This document shows, piece by piece, positions 45,960 to 57,037 of a DNA stretch of 64,000 nucleotides; positions within the stretch are counted from its first letter, which is position 1; the number at the start of each line of letters is the position of its first letter. The stretch covers positions 1,054,001-1,118,000 of the forward strand of contig JAACJO010000007.1 in assembly GCA_013368445.1 (NCBI GenBank). The letters run 5' to 3'. This DNA comes from Leucocoprinus leucothites. Taxonomy: Eukaryota > Basidiomycota > Agaricomycetes > Agaricales > Agaricaceae. Both the position numbers and the translations under genes were made by a program. The notes under the pieces were generated by a model that was not told where the DNA came from, did not search any database, and worked only from the letters and a program-made list of their open reading frames with translations.

Positions 45960-47020
45960 CATCTATGCTTGTATACTCATCAAAGGCTAGGACTGGACCG
46001 ACTACTCTTTCTCGCACTTGAAATCGGGACTTTCCTGGCAGATAGCCCTATTATTCGTGCAATATATGACTGGATCCATTCTCGCTGTGGGCACCCCGAG
46101 ATGGCTCGTCGACGCGTCAACACCGGTGAGGAAGCAGAAAGTCCAACTTGTCAAGAGTCGCGCAATAATGATATTGGCAGATACCCTATTTTGACTGCTG
46201 AATTCCAAAAAAAAAAAGATTTAAAGAAAAGGCAGGTGACGCGTTTGGCCCCGATTGTCTTCAAGTTACATTGTCCGTCAACATAATCCACATAATGTTC
46301 CATGGGGGGATTCTGTGCCTACCAGATGATATGGAAGAAGCGCAAACGACGTACGTTACTTGCACCGTTGCTACAGGCTCTGAGTCCACAACTGGTACGT
46401 CATTGCATGGACTTGGTTTGGGACATGTCGCTGATCCATTCGCCTGACTTCTAGAACGGTATCTATGATATATATGAACCTTCCTTTTCATCGATATTTG
46501 TGTAAAATCTCGGGAACAATCATTTCCTACTGTACTCGTAAACTTCCTGGTATTCGTTGCACTAATATCCTGTTGACACTGGCACCTAGCTCGACCGTTT
46601 AATGAATGAAAAATCAAGTCACTCACATACACAATTTCCGTCACTTTTAGAAACGGGATCATAGAACTGGTCGTTCAGCAACTCCAGTTGCAGGGATGGA
46701 TTCACTCATCGATACCCGAGGCACTATTCTGGCCTCAAGCTAAAGGATATGGGCGTTGGCACTAGGTTTAAATGAATCCTGGTCCGCCGCCGGGACCGTC
46801 GCCCGATTCCCTTGTCCGGAGTTGTCGCCGTGCGTGTTACCTCTTCTACCTCCGGGTTCCAGAAGGTGAGATCGCGCGGTTCAGTGTCACGGAGTTAGAT
46901 GCCCTTGCTTTGGGTTTTACCGGTCATTAGATGGACATTGGTGCTTTCAATGACGCCTAGAGCAGTCGTCTATATCACTGTCTTCAGTCGCGCATTCGAG
47001 TACAGAGACTTCAATCCAGC
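45960..47020 (+). pseudogene. Decayed copy of the MFS sugar transporter (exons 7-14), inverted relative to the intact gene
   Basis: On the plus strand the region lines up in order with exons 7 to 14 of the intact minus-strand transporter at 47754-50447, including introns. Examples: LSWQIALLFVQYMTGSILAV against LSWRIPLFLQCVIGFILAV; exon 8 WKKRKRRTLLA against WKKYKRRVLLA, followed in both copies by the same donor stretch gtacgtcattgca (46394); exon 9 AACGGTATC against AACGGCATC; exon 12 TGGTCGTTCAGCAA; exon 14 near 46899 with GACGCCT and GCAGTCGTC. It is dead: frame changes within exon 7, a TAG at 46928-46930 in exon 14, and exons 1-6 and 15-17 are missing or unrecognisable. The 5' side is cut off close to the MRH4 promoter. 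Confidence 0.85.
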
Positions 47021-47753
47021 ACTCGTAATGGTGACTGCTAGCACCGTCTAGAGGTCTATAACATAGGTAGTGTTTGTCCCGGCTATAGTAAATTCTATCC
47101 CTTGCGTAAGAACTTGACATGACGTAGATCGACGGGGGTATCGTGGGATCGTGCTAGAGAACTAATGACACTGAAATTCGTGGCTTGACAGAACAAAGTA
47201 ACAGTGTCACGTCAAGTTGGGACAAGGGGACGGTTCACTGCTTTGAAAATTTAATAATTCACCGACTGTGGTTGCAGAGCACGTAATAGCAATCGTGCAG
47301 CCTTTCGCCCGGAGCAAGTTATAAACCGCCTGCTGCATTGCCAAGAATTTCTCGTATTTTTCCCCCATGAAATCCGCCTCGTTTCCGCTGTCAAGGCTCT
47401 TCAAGAAGTCAAGGAAAGTGATGCTCTGTATGCACTAATATTCTCTCTTAAACAATTTCGTCAAGTCAATCGGCCTATCCGAGGACAATATGCATTTTGG
47501 CTAACTATGGTCTTTCGTAGTTGTCATCGCCCTGTCAAGGCGTGATGAGCGTGTGCGGTCGTGGCTGACAGTAATGACAAGGATATGCTGTCCAAAGCAC
47601 TCAGGTAATTTCCGCTTCGCATAGACTTGGCGTTAGAAAGCACAAAGTTTGACTACAGATCATGTGCGTTAAGGTACGTTGGAATGATAAGGAAAATAAA
47701 AGACATCAGCATAAGTTGGTCTCGTCACTTCATTCATGGAACCGCTCATTCGC
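47021..47753. other. Intergenic remnant-like sequence, 733 bp
   Basis: Continues from the transporter relic to the stop of the intact gene. I cannot align it with exons 15-17. On the minus strand 47207-47500 reads as plausible protein (FLDFLKSLDSGNEADFMGEK and further), flanked by possible splice signals, but no start or partner exon was found. Confidence 0.4.
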
Positions 47754-50447
47754 TCAATCACTACTCGCAACAGGCTCATATCCACCGCTCCTTGAACTCT
47801 GATTCCTCCGGTGAATCAAATCGCTAAGCCACTGGCCGAATCCGCGTTTTCTGCGGGTATGGTCCTGGCTGCGTGGAGCGGGTATAGTTTGGTGAATCGT
47901 GGATATAGGAAGGGTGTGGTCGACTAGAGATGCTCGTTCGGATGGCAACTCGGATGGCATGGGCGTTTCGTTCTCGAGCATTTCTTCGCGTGCATCTGTG
48001 TTGTGATGGGAATGGTATTTACTTTGGTGTTTTGACACTTTCGAGCGGGAAGGGAAAACGTACCTTCGCCAAAGACAGCATCCATTTCTTCGAGAGGGAC
48101 ACCCTTTGTTTCCGGATATACTATTCAAACGTAGTCAGCTAACACAGCAGAGAAAGGGAAGGCGGATGATGAACGAACGGAAATAGACTGTAAGATACAT
48201 ATATCAGCTGCTATATCAGTCGAAGGCATTAAGAAGTAGCTCACCCAAGATGAAGCTACAAACACAGAAGAATCCGTGCATGGGGTACAACCTCCACTCG
48301 ATCGTTTCCTGCAAATATGGTGTCACCTCACCGACGATCCAGTTGAACAACCAGTTTGTAGCAGTCGAGAGCGAGACACCCTTTGCGCGAATAGAGAGAG
48401 GCATGATCTAAGAATTAACTCATCTCAGCATTCGTGCAACCACTAAAATATAATGGTAGTGTACATACCTCGGGAGGATACAACCATGGGATAGGACCCC
48501 AACTATAACCGAATGCAGCATTGAAAACAATGACACAAACGACGACTGCTTTAGGCGTCATCGGAACATCAATGTACATCCAATAACCAGTGAAACCCAA
48601 TGCCAGGGCCATCTAAGAACAATTTATGAACATCAATACTGTTTCCTTTGGTCCTTTCCCGTCTTTTCAGGGCTCGGAGGTAAAGGAAGCAACACGCACG
48701 ATAACAGCTCCGGACAGGAGGATAGGGCGACGGCCCCATCGGTCGACCAAAATCCAGCTAAGGAGAGTGAAACCAGATATCAGCATCCATGTAACCACAG
48801 CTTAGTGAATCCGGACTGACGGTGGAAGAGTGCTCAGGACATAAATGACAGAATTGATTCCAGCCATAAGAATTGCTGAACGGCCAATCCATCCCGCTTC
48901 TAAACACGGCAGAATTTGGAAGTTGAGCGGCTTGATTCTCAGTTCATCAAACAATCATGGCAACAAACCTTCAAACACTCGAGCTAGGTACCAATGTCAA
49001 TGTGATTTCAGTACAGAGAGAAACATTCACTTACGAGCATAGTAGGAGATGACTGTCCCCAAGACTGTAAGCGAAGCGCGATAAATAAGGAAGGTTCATA
49101 CACACCGTTGATGCCGTTCTGGAAGTCAGGTGGTGAACGAAGTAACCCAATCAAAGCACTTGCAATGACGTACCAGCTGTGCGAAGGCCTGTGACGACAT
49201 GGCAAGTAGCACGCGTCGCTTATACTTCTTCCACATCATCCAATAGGACCTTTCCTCTCCGGACTCCCGCTACGTCAATCATACACAAGCGATATGACTT
49301 CAAGACACGAGCGAAAAATCGGAATACGTCACTTACCTCTTCCCTGACTTTCTCCTTGATTTCCTGGAATTCAGCCAGGGCAACGGGATGGTCAGGATCA
49401 CCACCGTGCAAATCTGCAATGACCCTCAAGCCTTCTGCCTCCTTGTCCGTATCAATGAGCCATCTTGGGCTCTCGGGCACCACGAGGGTGCCTACGGCGA
49501 GGATGAATCCAATCACGCATTGCAGGAAGAGGGGTATCCGCCAAGACAAGTCTGATTCTATGTATGAGCAAAAGTAGTCTACCCACTAAAAGGTATTGAT
49601 GAGCATGTGGTGGGGGCGTTGGCATAGGCAAGTAACATACGACTGAGGATGAATATCCAACAATGTTTCCTGTGAATTCGATGCATGCCAATGCGCCTCT
49701 CTATATTGTCGTATGAGTCTAAAGTACTGTATGCTGCAAGGTGATGACCCAGCAAGAAACGCACATGATTCGGCGGCGAAATTTCGCTCTGGTATATAGG
49801 AACGATGCATCTGCCGAATTACAAAATCAAAGTTAGATGATGGTGACAGGGGGAATGACGCTCAGGAGGACAGCACGCACGAAAGCAGACCAACACCGAG
49901 GCCACTGATGACTCGCCCAACAATCATCATGTAGAAACCGTTGGTCCATGTCTGTATGGCGCCACCAATGGTAAACACGATGGCACCGGTGAACAATGTT
50001 CCCTTTCTTCCTATGATATCACCGACACGGCCGGCTGCCAAAGCAGTGACTGCATCCCGACGGCAATGCGTTTGAGTGTGAGGACAAGAAAGGAAATAGA
50101 AGCCATAACGCACTAAAGGCACCAATCTCGAGAACGGCAACCATTGTGCCCACTTCAAGTGCTGTCGGGTCATTGAAGTACTTCCGGAAGTATGGGCCTG
50201 TGATGATTCCGCTCATGACGCTGCCAAGGAGAGGATGGTTGAGTAAAGTCGATTGGGTCGTAGAGCAACGAAGTACCCTTGGTCATAGCCAAACTGCAAA
50301 CGAGCGATGTAAACACTCAGGATCCAAGCAGCGACGGCGTCGACTCACCAGAAAGACGCCGAGACTGATGAAGCAAGTCATAGTGTAGAGAAGGGGTTGC
50401 CCGACGAGTCGACGCCGGGGAGGGAGGTTTGGAACTTCAGGAGCCAT
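47754..50447 (-). CDS. MFS sugar-porter family transporter, 547 aa, 17 exons
   Basis: Proton-coupled or facilitative plasma-membrane hexose uptake is the usual role. Exons: 50349-50447, 50277-50293, 50114-50220, 49881-50049, 49765-49810, 49641-49700, 49337-49585, 49174-49269, 49106-49118, 49035-49064, 48969-48983, 48821-48899, 48700-48757, 48469-48612, 48245-48407, 48064-48120, 47754-47995; 548 codons, three exons below 20 nt. Family motifs in order: FGYDQGVMSG, AGRVGDIIGRKG, IYQSEISPPNHRGALA, PESPRWLIDT, FAQLNGIN, DRWGRRP, and PETKGVPLEEMDAVFGE. About twelve hydrophobic helices are present. The C-terminal tail of about 75 residues is charged and Ser-rich. Substrate is not readable from sequence. 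A broken copy lies 3' of it in opposite orientation. Upstream it is divergent from MIM2. Confidence 0.93.
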
Positions 50448-50651
50448 GGTGCATCCGCGGACGGGAGGGTGCAGAAGGTAGAAGGTAGAGGTTAGAGAGA
50501 AAGGAACAAGAGCCGAACTAAGAGGAAACGGAGGTGTGGAGTACACAGGAATTTATGGCATGCGGGGGATAAATGCGATCAACAGGCCGAGTTAGCCTGG
50601 GTGCCGAGTAGCCGTCCCTCCTTGCTTCTTCCGTCCAGCCTTTACACCGTC
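50448..50651. promoter_or_regulatory. Shared 204-bp region between divergent sugar transporter and MIM2
   Basis: Both ATGs face outwards. A gene for sugar uptake and a constitutive import factor would share this short region. No motif identified; inferred from orientation. Confidence 0.45.
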
Positions 50652-50959
50652 ATGCCAAGCTCCGTGGCCTCCCTCGACTCATCTTCACTATCTTCATATG
50701 ATTCTGACGAGGAGTATCGGCTTGCACAAGAGGAGTGGGAGGAAAGCCTGGAACAGCTCAAACAGCTTGTCTCTGTCGTTTTGCTGCCCTTTGTAGGAAA
50801 GTGGATGGGCCGGCGCTGGAGTCACTGGGGTCCGTGTCATCCAGGCTCACTTTTTTTTTTCTTACCAGCTGACCGTCGCTCACAGCATTCGCTCGCTACC
50901 TCCGCCTCGGCCTTGGAAAGGCATTCTTTTTCGGCGGGCAGCACCTCCTAAAAGCGTGA
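50652..50959 (+). CDS. MIM2: MIM2, mitochondrial outer-membrane import factor, 83 aa
   Basis: Mim2 forms the MIM complex with Mim1 and inserts alpha-helical proteins into the mitochondrial outer membrane. Two exons (50652-50829, 50886-50959) yield 84 codons. The shape is that of Mim2: acidic N-terminus (DSDEEYRLAQEEWEESLEQL), one hydrophobic helix (QLVSVVLLPFVGKWMG), then RRWSHWAFARYLRLGLGK and a short basic end. The usual length is about 85-100 residues. The intron has a T-run and an ordinary CAG acceptor; the join is fixed by the aromatic RRWSHW-AFARY block. Easily missed because the two exons code for 59 and 24 residues only. The upstream GTG in the same frame is not used here. Confidence 0.85.
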
Positions 50960-51034
50960 CCGTTGGCGCATCAACGTTCAACTATTACAGGCTCTACTCT
51001 AAAACGGTAACGTGGTAAGTACATACGTTCTACT

Positions 51035-53392
51035 CTAGCCGTTAATCCGGTTGCTGATCTGGTGCACCAATCTAAGTAGTGATCCCGCTGGATGTATTCC
51101 CGATGCATACATTTCCTCAACCATCTTGTCTGCAATGGTCCACTCTCCTTTATGCAGTAGCCCCGCCAGTAGAATGTACCAAGTCGTATTTATCAAGGGG
51201 ATCTCCCGCTTCTTCATCTCCTCGTAGTAAGCAAGCGCCTGCTGCACCCCGTTTTCGTGAGGGTACACAAGACATGCTTTTAGGAGCAGATGGTATGCTG
51301 GCAATCCTAGCGACAACCCTCTGTGACGTATACGTTGGATAATCTGGGCCTCTATCTGCTTCAAGTCGTCCGGATCCATCCAGCTAAGACGGTAAAGACC
51401 ACACAACACCGCGGTATACGTGATCTCGGTGGGTGGGTTCTTGGCATCCTTCTCCATTGATGCAAGCATCTTCATTGCAACCTGGAAGTTAGCCTCTCCC
51501 CCTTCTCTCAGCTGATGATCAATGAGGGACGTGTAAAGTGCATAATTCTTCTTGACACCTTGTTTGTCCATCAACGCCAAGACGAGGTCCGCTGCGTCTT
51601 TGTTTCCAGTTTTGAGGAGCGCGGAAAGTATAGTTGTGTATGTGAAAACGTCGCCTTCAAAACCAGCTGCCTGCATCACCCGCAACGTTGTAGCAATGCC
51701 CTGGAAATTTCGGCGGCGGGCATGATAATTTATGAATGCGTTGTAAGTGACCATGTCCGGCTGGGGACCCTTCTTCTCCATCTCCTCCCGGACCTTTACT
51801 GCTTCCTCTTCGTGATTCAACGCCAACAGCTCGTGACAGACGGTGTTGTACAAACTAAGTCGCTGAGTTCCTTGCTCGATCGGAAGGGACTCATATTGCT
51901 TGAATATCTCCATTGCCTCGTCCGGATGTCGGCCCTTGAACAGAGCAGCAATTATGGCTCGGTAAGCGAGCGTGTCGGGTTGAACACCTTTCCGTAACAT
52001 TAGTCGCCATGTGGCAAGTGCATCCCCTGCCGCGCCAACCTGACCATGGGTATCGAGCAAAACAGTCCACATCGAGATTCCTATTGGAACACCAAGCCTC
52101 GTCATGTCATCCCACAGCCGACCTGCCAGGTCCTTCCTTTCACATTTGAGAAACGCGCTCAGGAGGGCGGTCCAACCCACAGTCGTAAGAGCAATTGTTT
52201 TCGTCTCAGTGACAAGCGATGGATCGGCTGCAAGGAACATATCCTCGCCGTCGAGCCCGCTCTTGATAGTTTCATACAGTTTAATGAGGGACGCTGTCGA
52301 CTTGGGGTTGCCCAAACGCGTCACATAGTGAACGAATACTGCGGGTCTGGAAACGAGACTGGCGACAAGAAGTCGTGGTAGGTAGTAGTGTCTGACTTTG
52401 TTTCTGAGACTTGAATCATGCCTCAAAGCTTGATTAATGAACGCTGTGGCTCGCTTTTCGTCAAGCTGAACGACGGTCGCCTTGCATGCGTCCAATGCAG
52501 CCCTGAACGAATTGTTCATGGCATGAGCAGTTACCACAGCCATAAGCAGGTGGACGCGTCCCGTGGGTCGAGGCGGGAAACCGGGCTGCTTGAGTTCTGT
52601 CTCCGTCGCAAGTAACTGCTCTGTACCCTGCTCGCCTTTCCCCTCCTCTTCACCACCAATAGAAGCTTCATTCTGAAGTTCCTGGTCCATCGTCAAATTC
52701 CTGTCCCCGACTAAAGTCGTGAACTTTTCGTATAAATCCAGAACAGCCTTGGCATCCCCTTCTCGGATATAATACTCCATGAGGGCGATGATGGCATCCC
52801 AGGAATCGTTCATAGATGCCAGGAGTGCAATATTCCGGACCGTCTTCTCTAGCGATGGGTCGAGACCAATCAAGCCAGACCTTTCCTTCACATCTACATC
52901 ATCGCGACCCTCCCCTCTTTCCTTCACACTCCCCTGTCTGTTCCATTTCTTCACCGTCGTGGAAGGTGCTTTTAAGAATGTTTCTATCATGAGAGTCGAC
53001 AATGGTGCGAGCTGTGCAAGCCCAAGCATATGCACCACCTTCAGGTCATCCAGTTGTCTCCACAACTTCAGCAACTCGTTTGGGTGGCGCCTAGCACTGA
53101 GAGTCCAACGAATATCAACGATAGTTTTATTGAACTGTTCGATTTTGTCCGTGGAAAGTCCCGGAGAATTTGCATTCTCGTCATGGATGGTCGTAAGTTT
53201 CGCAATGAGAGAAGAGGGAGAGGATGTTTGAGCCGGGAAGGATGGTTTCTGAGTAGACTGCGAGGATTGCTGGTTTTGAGGTCGCTTTTGTAAATTAGTG
53301 GAGTATAAACGAGGAGTTGGGCGTATGAGAAAAGGAGCGAGAAAGTCGAGAATTAGAGCTTGTCGCGCCTGCGTCGAGGCATGGCGGAGCAT
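51035..53392 (-). CDS. Pentatricopeptide repeat (PPR) protein, probably mitochondrial, 785 aa, intronless
   Basis: PPR proteins bind organellar RNA. A single exon of 786 codons, the only large intronless gene here. The N-terminus (MLRHASTQARQALILDFLAP, then R/S-rich) is a typical mitochondrial leader. The first 250 residues are helical with Ser/Thr-rich linkers and an acidic insert (GGEEEGKGEQGTEQ). From about residue 420 at least six 35-residue PPR units follow, with the usual signature (for example GISMWTVLLDTHGQVGAAGD, PDTLAYRAIIAALFKGRHPD, PDMVTYNAFINYHARRRNF, DVFTYTTILSALLKTGNKD). No DYW, SMR or RNase domain is seen. I cannot name the RNA target. It is divergent from PPIL2 with 151 bp between the starts. 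Confidence 0.9.
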   Translation of the reverse strand: MLRHASTQARQALILDFLAPFLIRPTPRLYSTNLQKRPQNQQSSQSTQKPSFPAQTSSPSSLIAKLTTIHDENANSPGLSTDKIEQFNKTIVDIRWTLSARRHPNELLKLWRQLDDLKVVHMLGLAQLAPLSTLMIETFLKAPSTTVKKWNRQGSVKERGEGRDDVDVKERSGLIGLDPSLEKTVRNIALLASMNDSWDAIIALMEYYIREGDAKAVLDLYEKFTTLVGDRNLTMDQELQNEASIGGEEEGKGEQGTEQLLATETELKQPGFPPRPTGRVHLLMAVVTAHAMNNSFRAALDACKATVVQLDEKRATAFINQALRHDSSLRNKVRHYYLPRLLVASLVSRPAVFVHYVTRLGNPKSTASLIKLYETIKSGLDGEDMFLAADPSLVTETKTIALTTVGWTALLSAFLKCERKDLAGRLWDDMTRLGVPIGISMWTVLLDTHGQVGAAGDALATWRLMLRKGVQPDTLAYRAIIAALFKGRHPDEAMEIFKQYESLPIEQGTQRLSLYNTVCHELLALNHEEEAVKVREEMEKKGPQPDMVTYNAFINYHARRRNFQGIATTLRVMQAAGFEGDVFTYTTILSALLKTGNKDAADLVLALMDKQGVKKNYALYTSLIDHQLREGGEANFQVAMKMLASMEKDAKNPPTEITYTAVLCGLYRLSWMDPDDLKQIEAQIIQRIRHRGLSLGLPAYHLLLKACLVYPHENGVQQALAYYEEMKKREIPLINTTWYILLAGLLHKGEWTIADKMVEEMYASGIHPAGSLLRLVHQISNRING

Positions 53393-53543
53393 TGGCTTTG
53401 TTCGTCTGACGGAGCAAACTTGGATTTCCTTCCCGGGCTGAATAGAGAATTCCGTTGTGTTTGGCTGAGGGGTTGACGGCCAAATACCGGACTTGGTATG
53501 TCATTAGGTTTGCAACTCTCTTCATCACATTCATTCTAACATC
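53393..53543. promoter_or_regulatory. Shared 151-bp region between divergent PPR and PPIL2 genes
   Basis: Start codons at 53392 (minus) and 53544 (plus) face outwards. Nothing else fits in the gap, so it must contain both start regions. No motif recognised. Confidence 0.45.
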
Positions 53544-55624
53544 ATGGGTCACGGAAACTCAAACAAGCTTTACATCACACATGAAGAACACACTGGAAAA
53601 TTTGGCTCTCACTCTTCCTCTGTCGGATATAAGGCGTAAGAATTTGCCCTTGTCATCGTTCTTGTCTCATTTACAGTCCTGCACAGAAAACAGGAAGCCC
53701 CTCATCCAGGCGCACGAACACCATTCGACTGCTGTGCCCTCTCATTCCAACCGTTCACACACCCCGTCTGTGCACGTAGCTCGGATGGCACAGGAACCGT
53801 CTTTGACCTCGTTAACATTATCCCTTGGCTCAAGTACGTCTACTGTTCACGTTCAAACTTTTAACCCTTCGACCTAACGTTCTTCCCCCAGACAACATAA
53901 CAATACTCATCCATTCACGAAAGAACCCCTCGCACCGACAGACCTCATAACACTCCATTACTCTCGCAAAGAAGCTACTGGCGAGATTCACGATCCCATT
54001 TCGTTCAAACCATTCAGCGAGCATTCGCACATCGTCGCTGTTGCCACTACTGGCAATGTATATCTCGCAGAGAGTGTCAAGGGGAACAGGGATCTGTTGG
54101 CCGATATACCTATCAAAAAGTGCGCCTCGTGCATCCATGTTGCAGGGTGAAACAGTACTTACTGAGCTTTAGGACCGATATCATCACACTGCAAAACCCT
54201 CATGGAATGCCTTCGGTCTCCGTAGCTGCTACTTCCACTGCTGTGTCGACATCGAAGGAAAAAGCAGCACAACCTACAGCTGGATCCAAGGATGCTAAAG
54301 CCGTGGCAAAGTCGGCACCTGCGGGACCAGTAGCTGCTGTCAAGAAAGCTGCTGAACCATGTCCGTCTTCTCTTCTCTATATATACAAACCGAGTCAAAC
54401 ATTTATTTTTATAGGGAACATTTCACCGTACTCGAGTGGCCTCCCTGGCGCAGCACTGACCTCAACATCCGTAGACCCACGCACACAAAGTGCCAGATTG
54501 CTTTGGGATGAGGAAGAGCTTATGTTTGAAGAGTTTGTCAACCCAACTGGAAAGAAGAAGGGAAAGGACAAGGATATCGGGAAAAGGAGGGCGTATGTGC
54601 GTGTTGTGACGTCTCTTGGAGGTGGAAGTTTGAATTTGGAGCTGTATTGTGAAAAGGTGCATCCATAGTCTCTCATTCCAGGGCAAGAAAAATTGACAGT
54701 TGAGAATCGAAGGCACCGAAAACATGTTATAATTTCCTTGTGCTCGCCAGAGCGGGGAAGTACGATAATTGCTTGTTTCATCGACTCGTCCCTGGGTTCA
54801 TGGTAGGCCATGTTCTCCGTTTGTTTTAAATCCCTCTCATTCAGTTTATTCCATCCCACAGGTCCAAACGGGTGATCCGACAGGCACGGGCGCAGGTGGT
54901 GAATCATATTGGGGCCAACCATTCCGAGACGAGTACGACCTCAAAGGTGCTGCAACCCACGACAGTCGAGGGATCCTTGCCATGGCGAATAAAGGACCAG
55001 CCACCAACGGGTAAGCACATTTGAACCCATCCAAATGAAAGCCACTAAGACATATCTGTAGTTCACAATGGTATCTCACCTTCCGGCCAACACCCCATCT
55101 CGACAAGAAACACACAGTATTCGGCAAGCTTGTCGGTGGCGAAGACGTTCTCGACACCCTCGAAAAGATACCCGTCAAGCCCGGAACGGAACGACCTGCT
55201 AAACCCATTCGCATAACAGAAATTATCATGTATGTCATCCGTTACTTCGATTCTTCATACTCTGCTCACCTATCACGCCGAAATCAGTTACCAGGACCCA
55301 TTTGAAGAATATAAAAAACGCCACGAAAAGAAGCTCGCCCGCCAAGCAGCGGCAGAAGGTAACGATACCGCGAATGGCGACCAGAAATCCAACAAACAAA
55401 AAGACGATGTCAACTGGTTTGGACTGAAAGTCGGTTCGAACAGCGCTGCGTTTGGAACAGGAGAGAGTGGGATGGACGGTATTGGGAAGTATCTCAGTCT
55501 AAATGGAAACGGCGGCAAGGCCAGCCTAAAGCGACCGCAAGCTGCTGTGAACGTCTCAAATGGCCCAGCAGAGGAGTCGAAGAAGAAACGGAAGCTAGGA
55601 TTCGGAGATTTTGAGAATTGGTGA
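53544..55624 (+). CDS. PPIL2: PPIL2/Cyp60-type U-box cyclophilin, 546 aa
   Basis: A nuclear peptidyl-prolyl isomerase with a U-box, found with the spliceosome and with ubiquitin ligase activity in animals. Nine exons (53544-53635, 53687-53833, 53892-54119, 54173-54360, 54415-54656, 54713-54802, 54862-55010, 55062-55229, 55288-55624) give 547 codons. Order: [16 protein letters not shown] start, U-box ([29 protein letters not shown]), the linker [12 protein letters not shown], an Ala/Lys-rich spacer of about 50 residues, then the cyclophilin domain with [39 protein letters not shown] and [15 protein letters not shown]. The cyclosporin-contact Trp of CypA is His here, so weak drug binding is expected. 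The C-terminus ends in a basic stretch [14 protein letters not shown]. Confidence 0.92.
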
Positions 55625-55756
55625 TTCTGTGCTGTCTTTTTTGTCTCGTGGGCTTGGCTTGCGTACGCATGTGGCTGTTCGTATAGATACCCGTTAAAAT
55701 TGTACAGTAGGATTAAGTTAATGTATCTAGGTCGATGGTGGGGAATGAAATGACTA

Positions 55757-56745
55757 CTAAGCCGCGACTGCAACCTTTGCGGCAGGGACTGTCTGGAACT
55801 CCTCTTCGACTAGGGAAATACATGAGCCAAATGTATGGACAGGGAAGAAATCGTTGGGCGCACCTGTTGGCGTCTCTGGCATAGGTTGTGTGGTCGGAAC
55901 ATGTGGTAGCTGGACAGGACGTTCTTCCACCTTGCCCAACTATATATATAAGGTTAGCAACGACAAGAACGAAGTAGAGCTGGGGACGTACCGCTTCTGC
56001 TTGGAGCTGCCGTAGTTCCTCCTGCACAGCTTCTTCCTCGTCCAAGGTCAGGTTGTTGGCCAACATATCACCAATTTCCTGTTTACAGCATTGAGACCTG
56101 CCACTGCAGGAAAGCTGATTCTGCACCCACCTGTTGATATTCCCTTGCCTCTTGAGTCTCCTCTAGGAGCTTCTCAACGCTCTCCAAGTTCATCTCTCTA
56201 TGAATCTCCTTCAGAACTTCGTTACCCTGCTTCAGTCCGTGCAAAACAGAAACTTCAACAAGCGAGAACTCTATCGTTGAGACCTGATTGACAAAACACA
56301 TATAAGCTGTTGACCGTAGATATGGAAAGGAAGGAAGGAAGCGGACGAACGAGTTGCTCAAGAGTCTCCAACTGTTGGTCTGTCTTCACCAACAACCCCT
56401 CCTGATACTTCCTCCTCCGCAGTGCAATCATTGCGCGGTCTTTCTGCCCATTACTAAGGTGAGTCTTCGCTATCGCATGTTCACGATCTAAGATGTGTTG
56501 TATCTGTTGTTTCCAAAACCTTTTGAGTACTCGACCAAGCCCGATAAGAAGAGTCGAGCTACGCACTGTCTTCTGGTACTGTCGGAGTTTATCCCTCTGT
56601 AATTTCAGACTAGATTCCAGGAATATGACAGACACAATCAAAGTCAGGGCTATTGAAATATTGAGCGCGAAAGTAGAAAAAGGTCGTACTCGAGTATGGC
56701 TTTGTCCTGAGCTGTGATCTTGGGTAACGACTGTTTTGCGCCCAT
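55757..56745 (-). CDS. VPS20: VPS20/CHMP6, ESCRT-III nucleating subunit, 224 aa
   Basis: Vps20 connects ESCRT-II to the Snf7 polymer at endosomes. Six exons (56690-56745, 56567-56609, 56351-56503, 56131-56283, 55992-56078, 55757-55939) give 225 codons. MGAKQS at the start supplies the glycine for N-myristoylation, which fits Vps20. The basic, helical first half (LDLKLQRDKLRQYQKT, ALRRRKYQEGLL) and acidic second half (ESVEKLLEETQEAREYQQ, TLDEEEAVQEEL) are the Snf7-fold pattern. The tail contains a Pro-rich segment with QLPHVPTTQP and ends in VPAAKVAVAA. A canonical C-terminal MIM motif is not obvious to me. Downstream is PPIL2, whose stop is 132 bp away (convergent). Confidence 0.9.
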
Positions 56746-57037
56746 TATACGTATGTAGTTATGACCTCACGAGCCGTGAGTGCATTAGCAGCACAACTTT
56801 GCCGCTGGTGATGGGACAGGTGGTATGATTGGGGGTCGAGTGAATGGTTCGGAGAAGGGTATATATTAGGGTAATAAATAAATAGCAAATAGTAACGTTA
56901 GGGGCTACAATGTCCAGATTTGGGTTCTCCCCTCACTACCATAATACCAGAAGCCCCCATACTCTTCATCCTTGCACCCTACAATACGAACAGGTATATA
57001 AGCCTATACGGATCCTATTTCCTGTGCCCCTCATAGA

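Noticed and set aside
46198..46230. Poly-A tract as evidence for a retroposed gene copy
   Set aside because: The A-run lies inside the relic of exon 7, and the relic keeps its introns, so retroposition does not fit.
48121..48244. Extra micro-exon inside the 124-nt transporter intron
   Set aside because: The spliced protein is complete and in frame without it (SFIL-VYPETKG); no conserved residues are missing.
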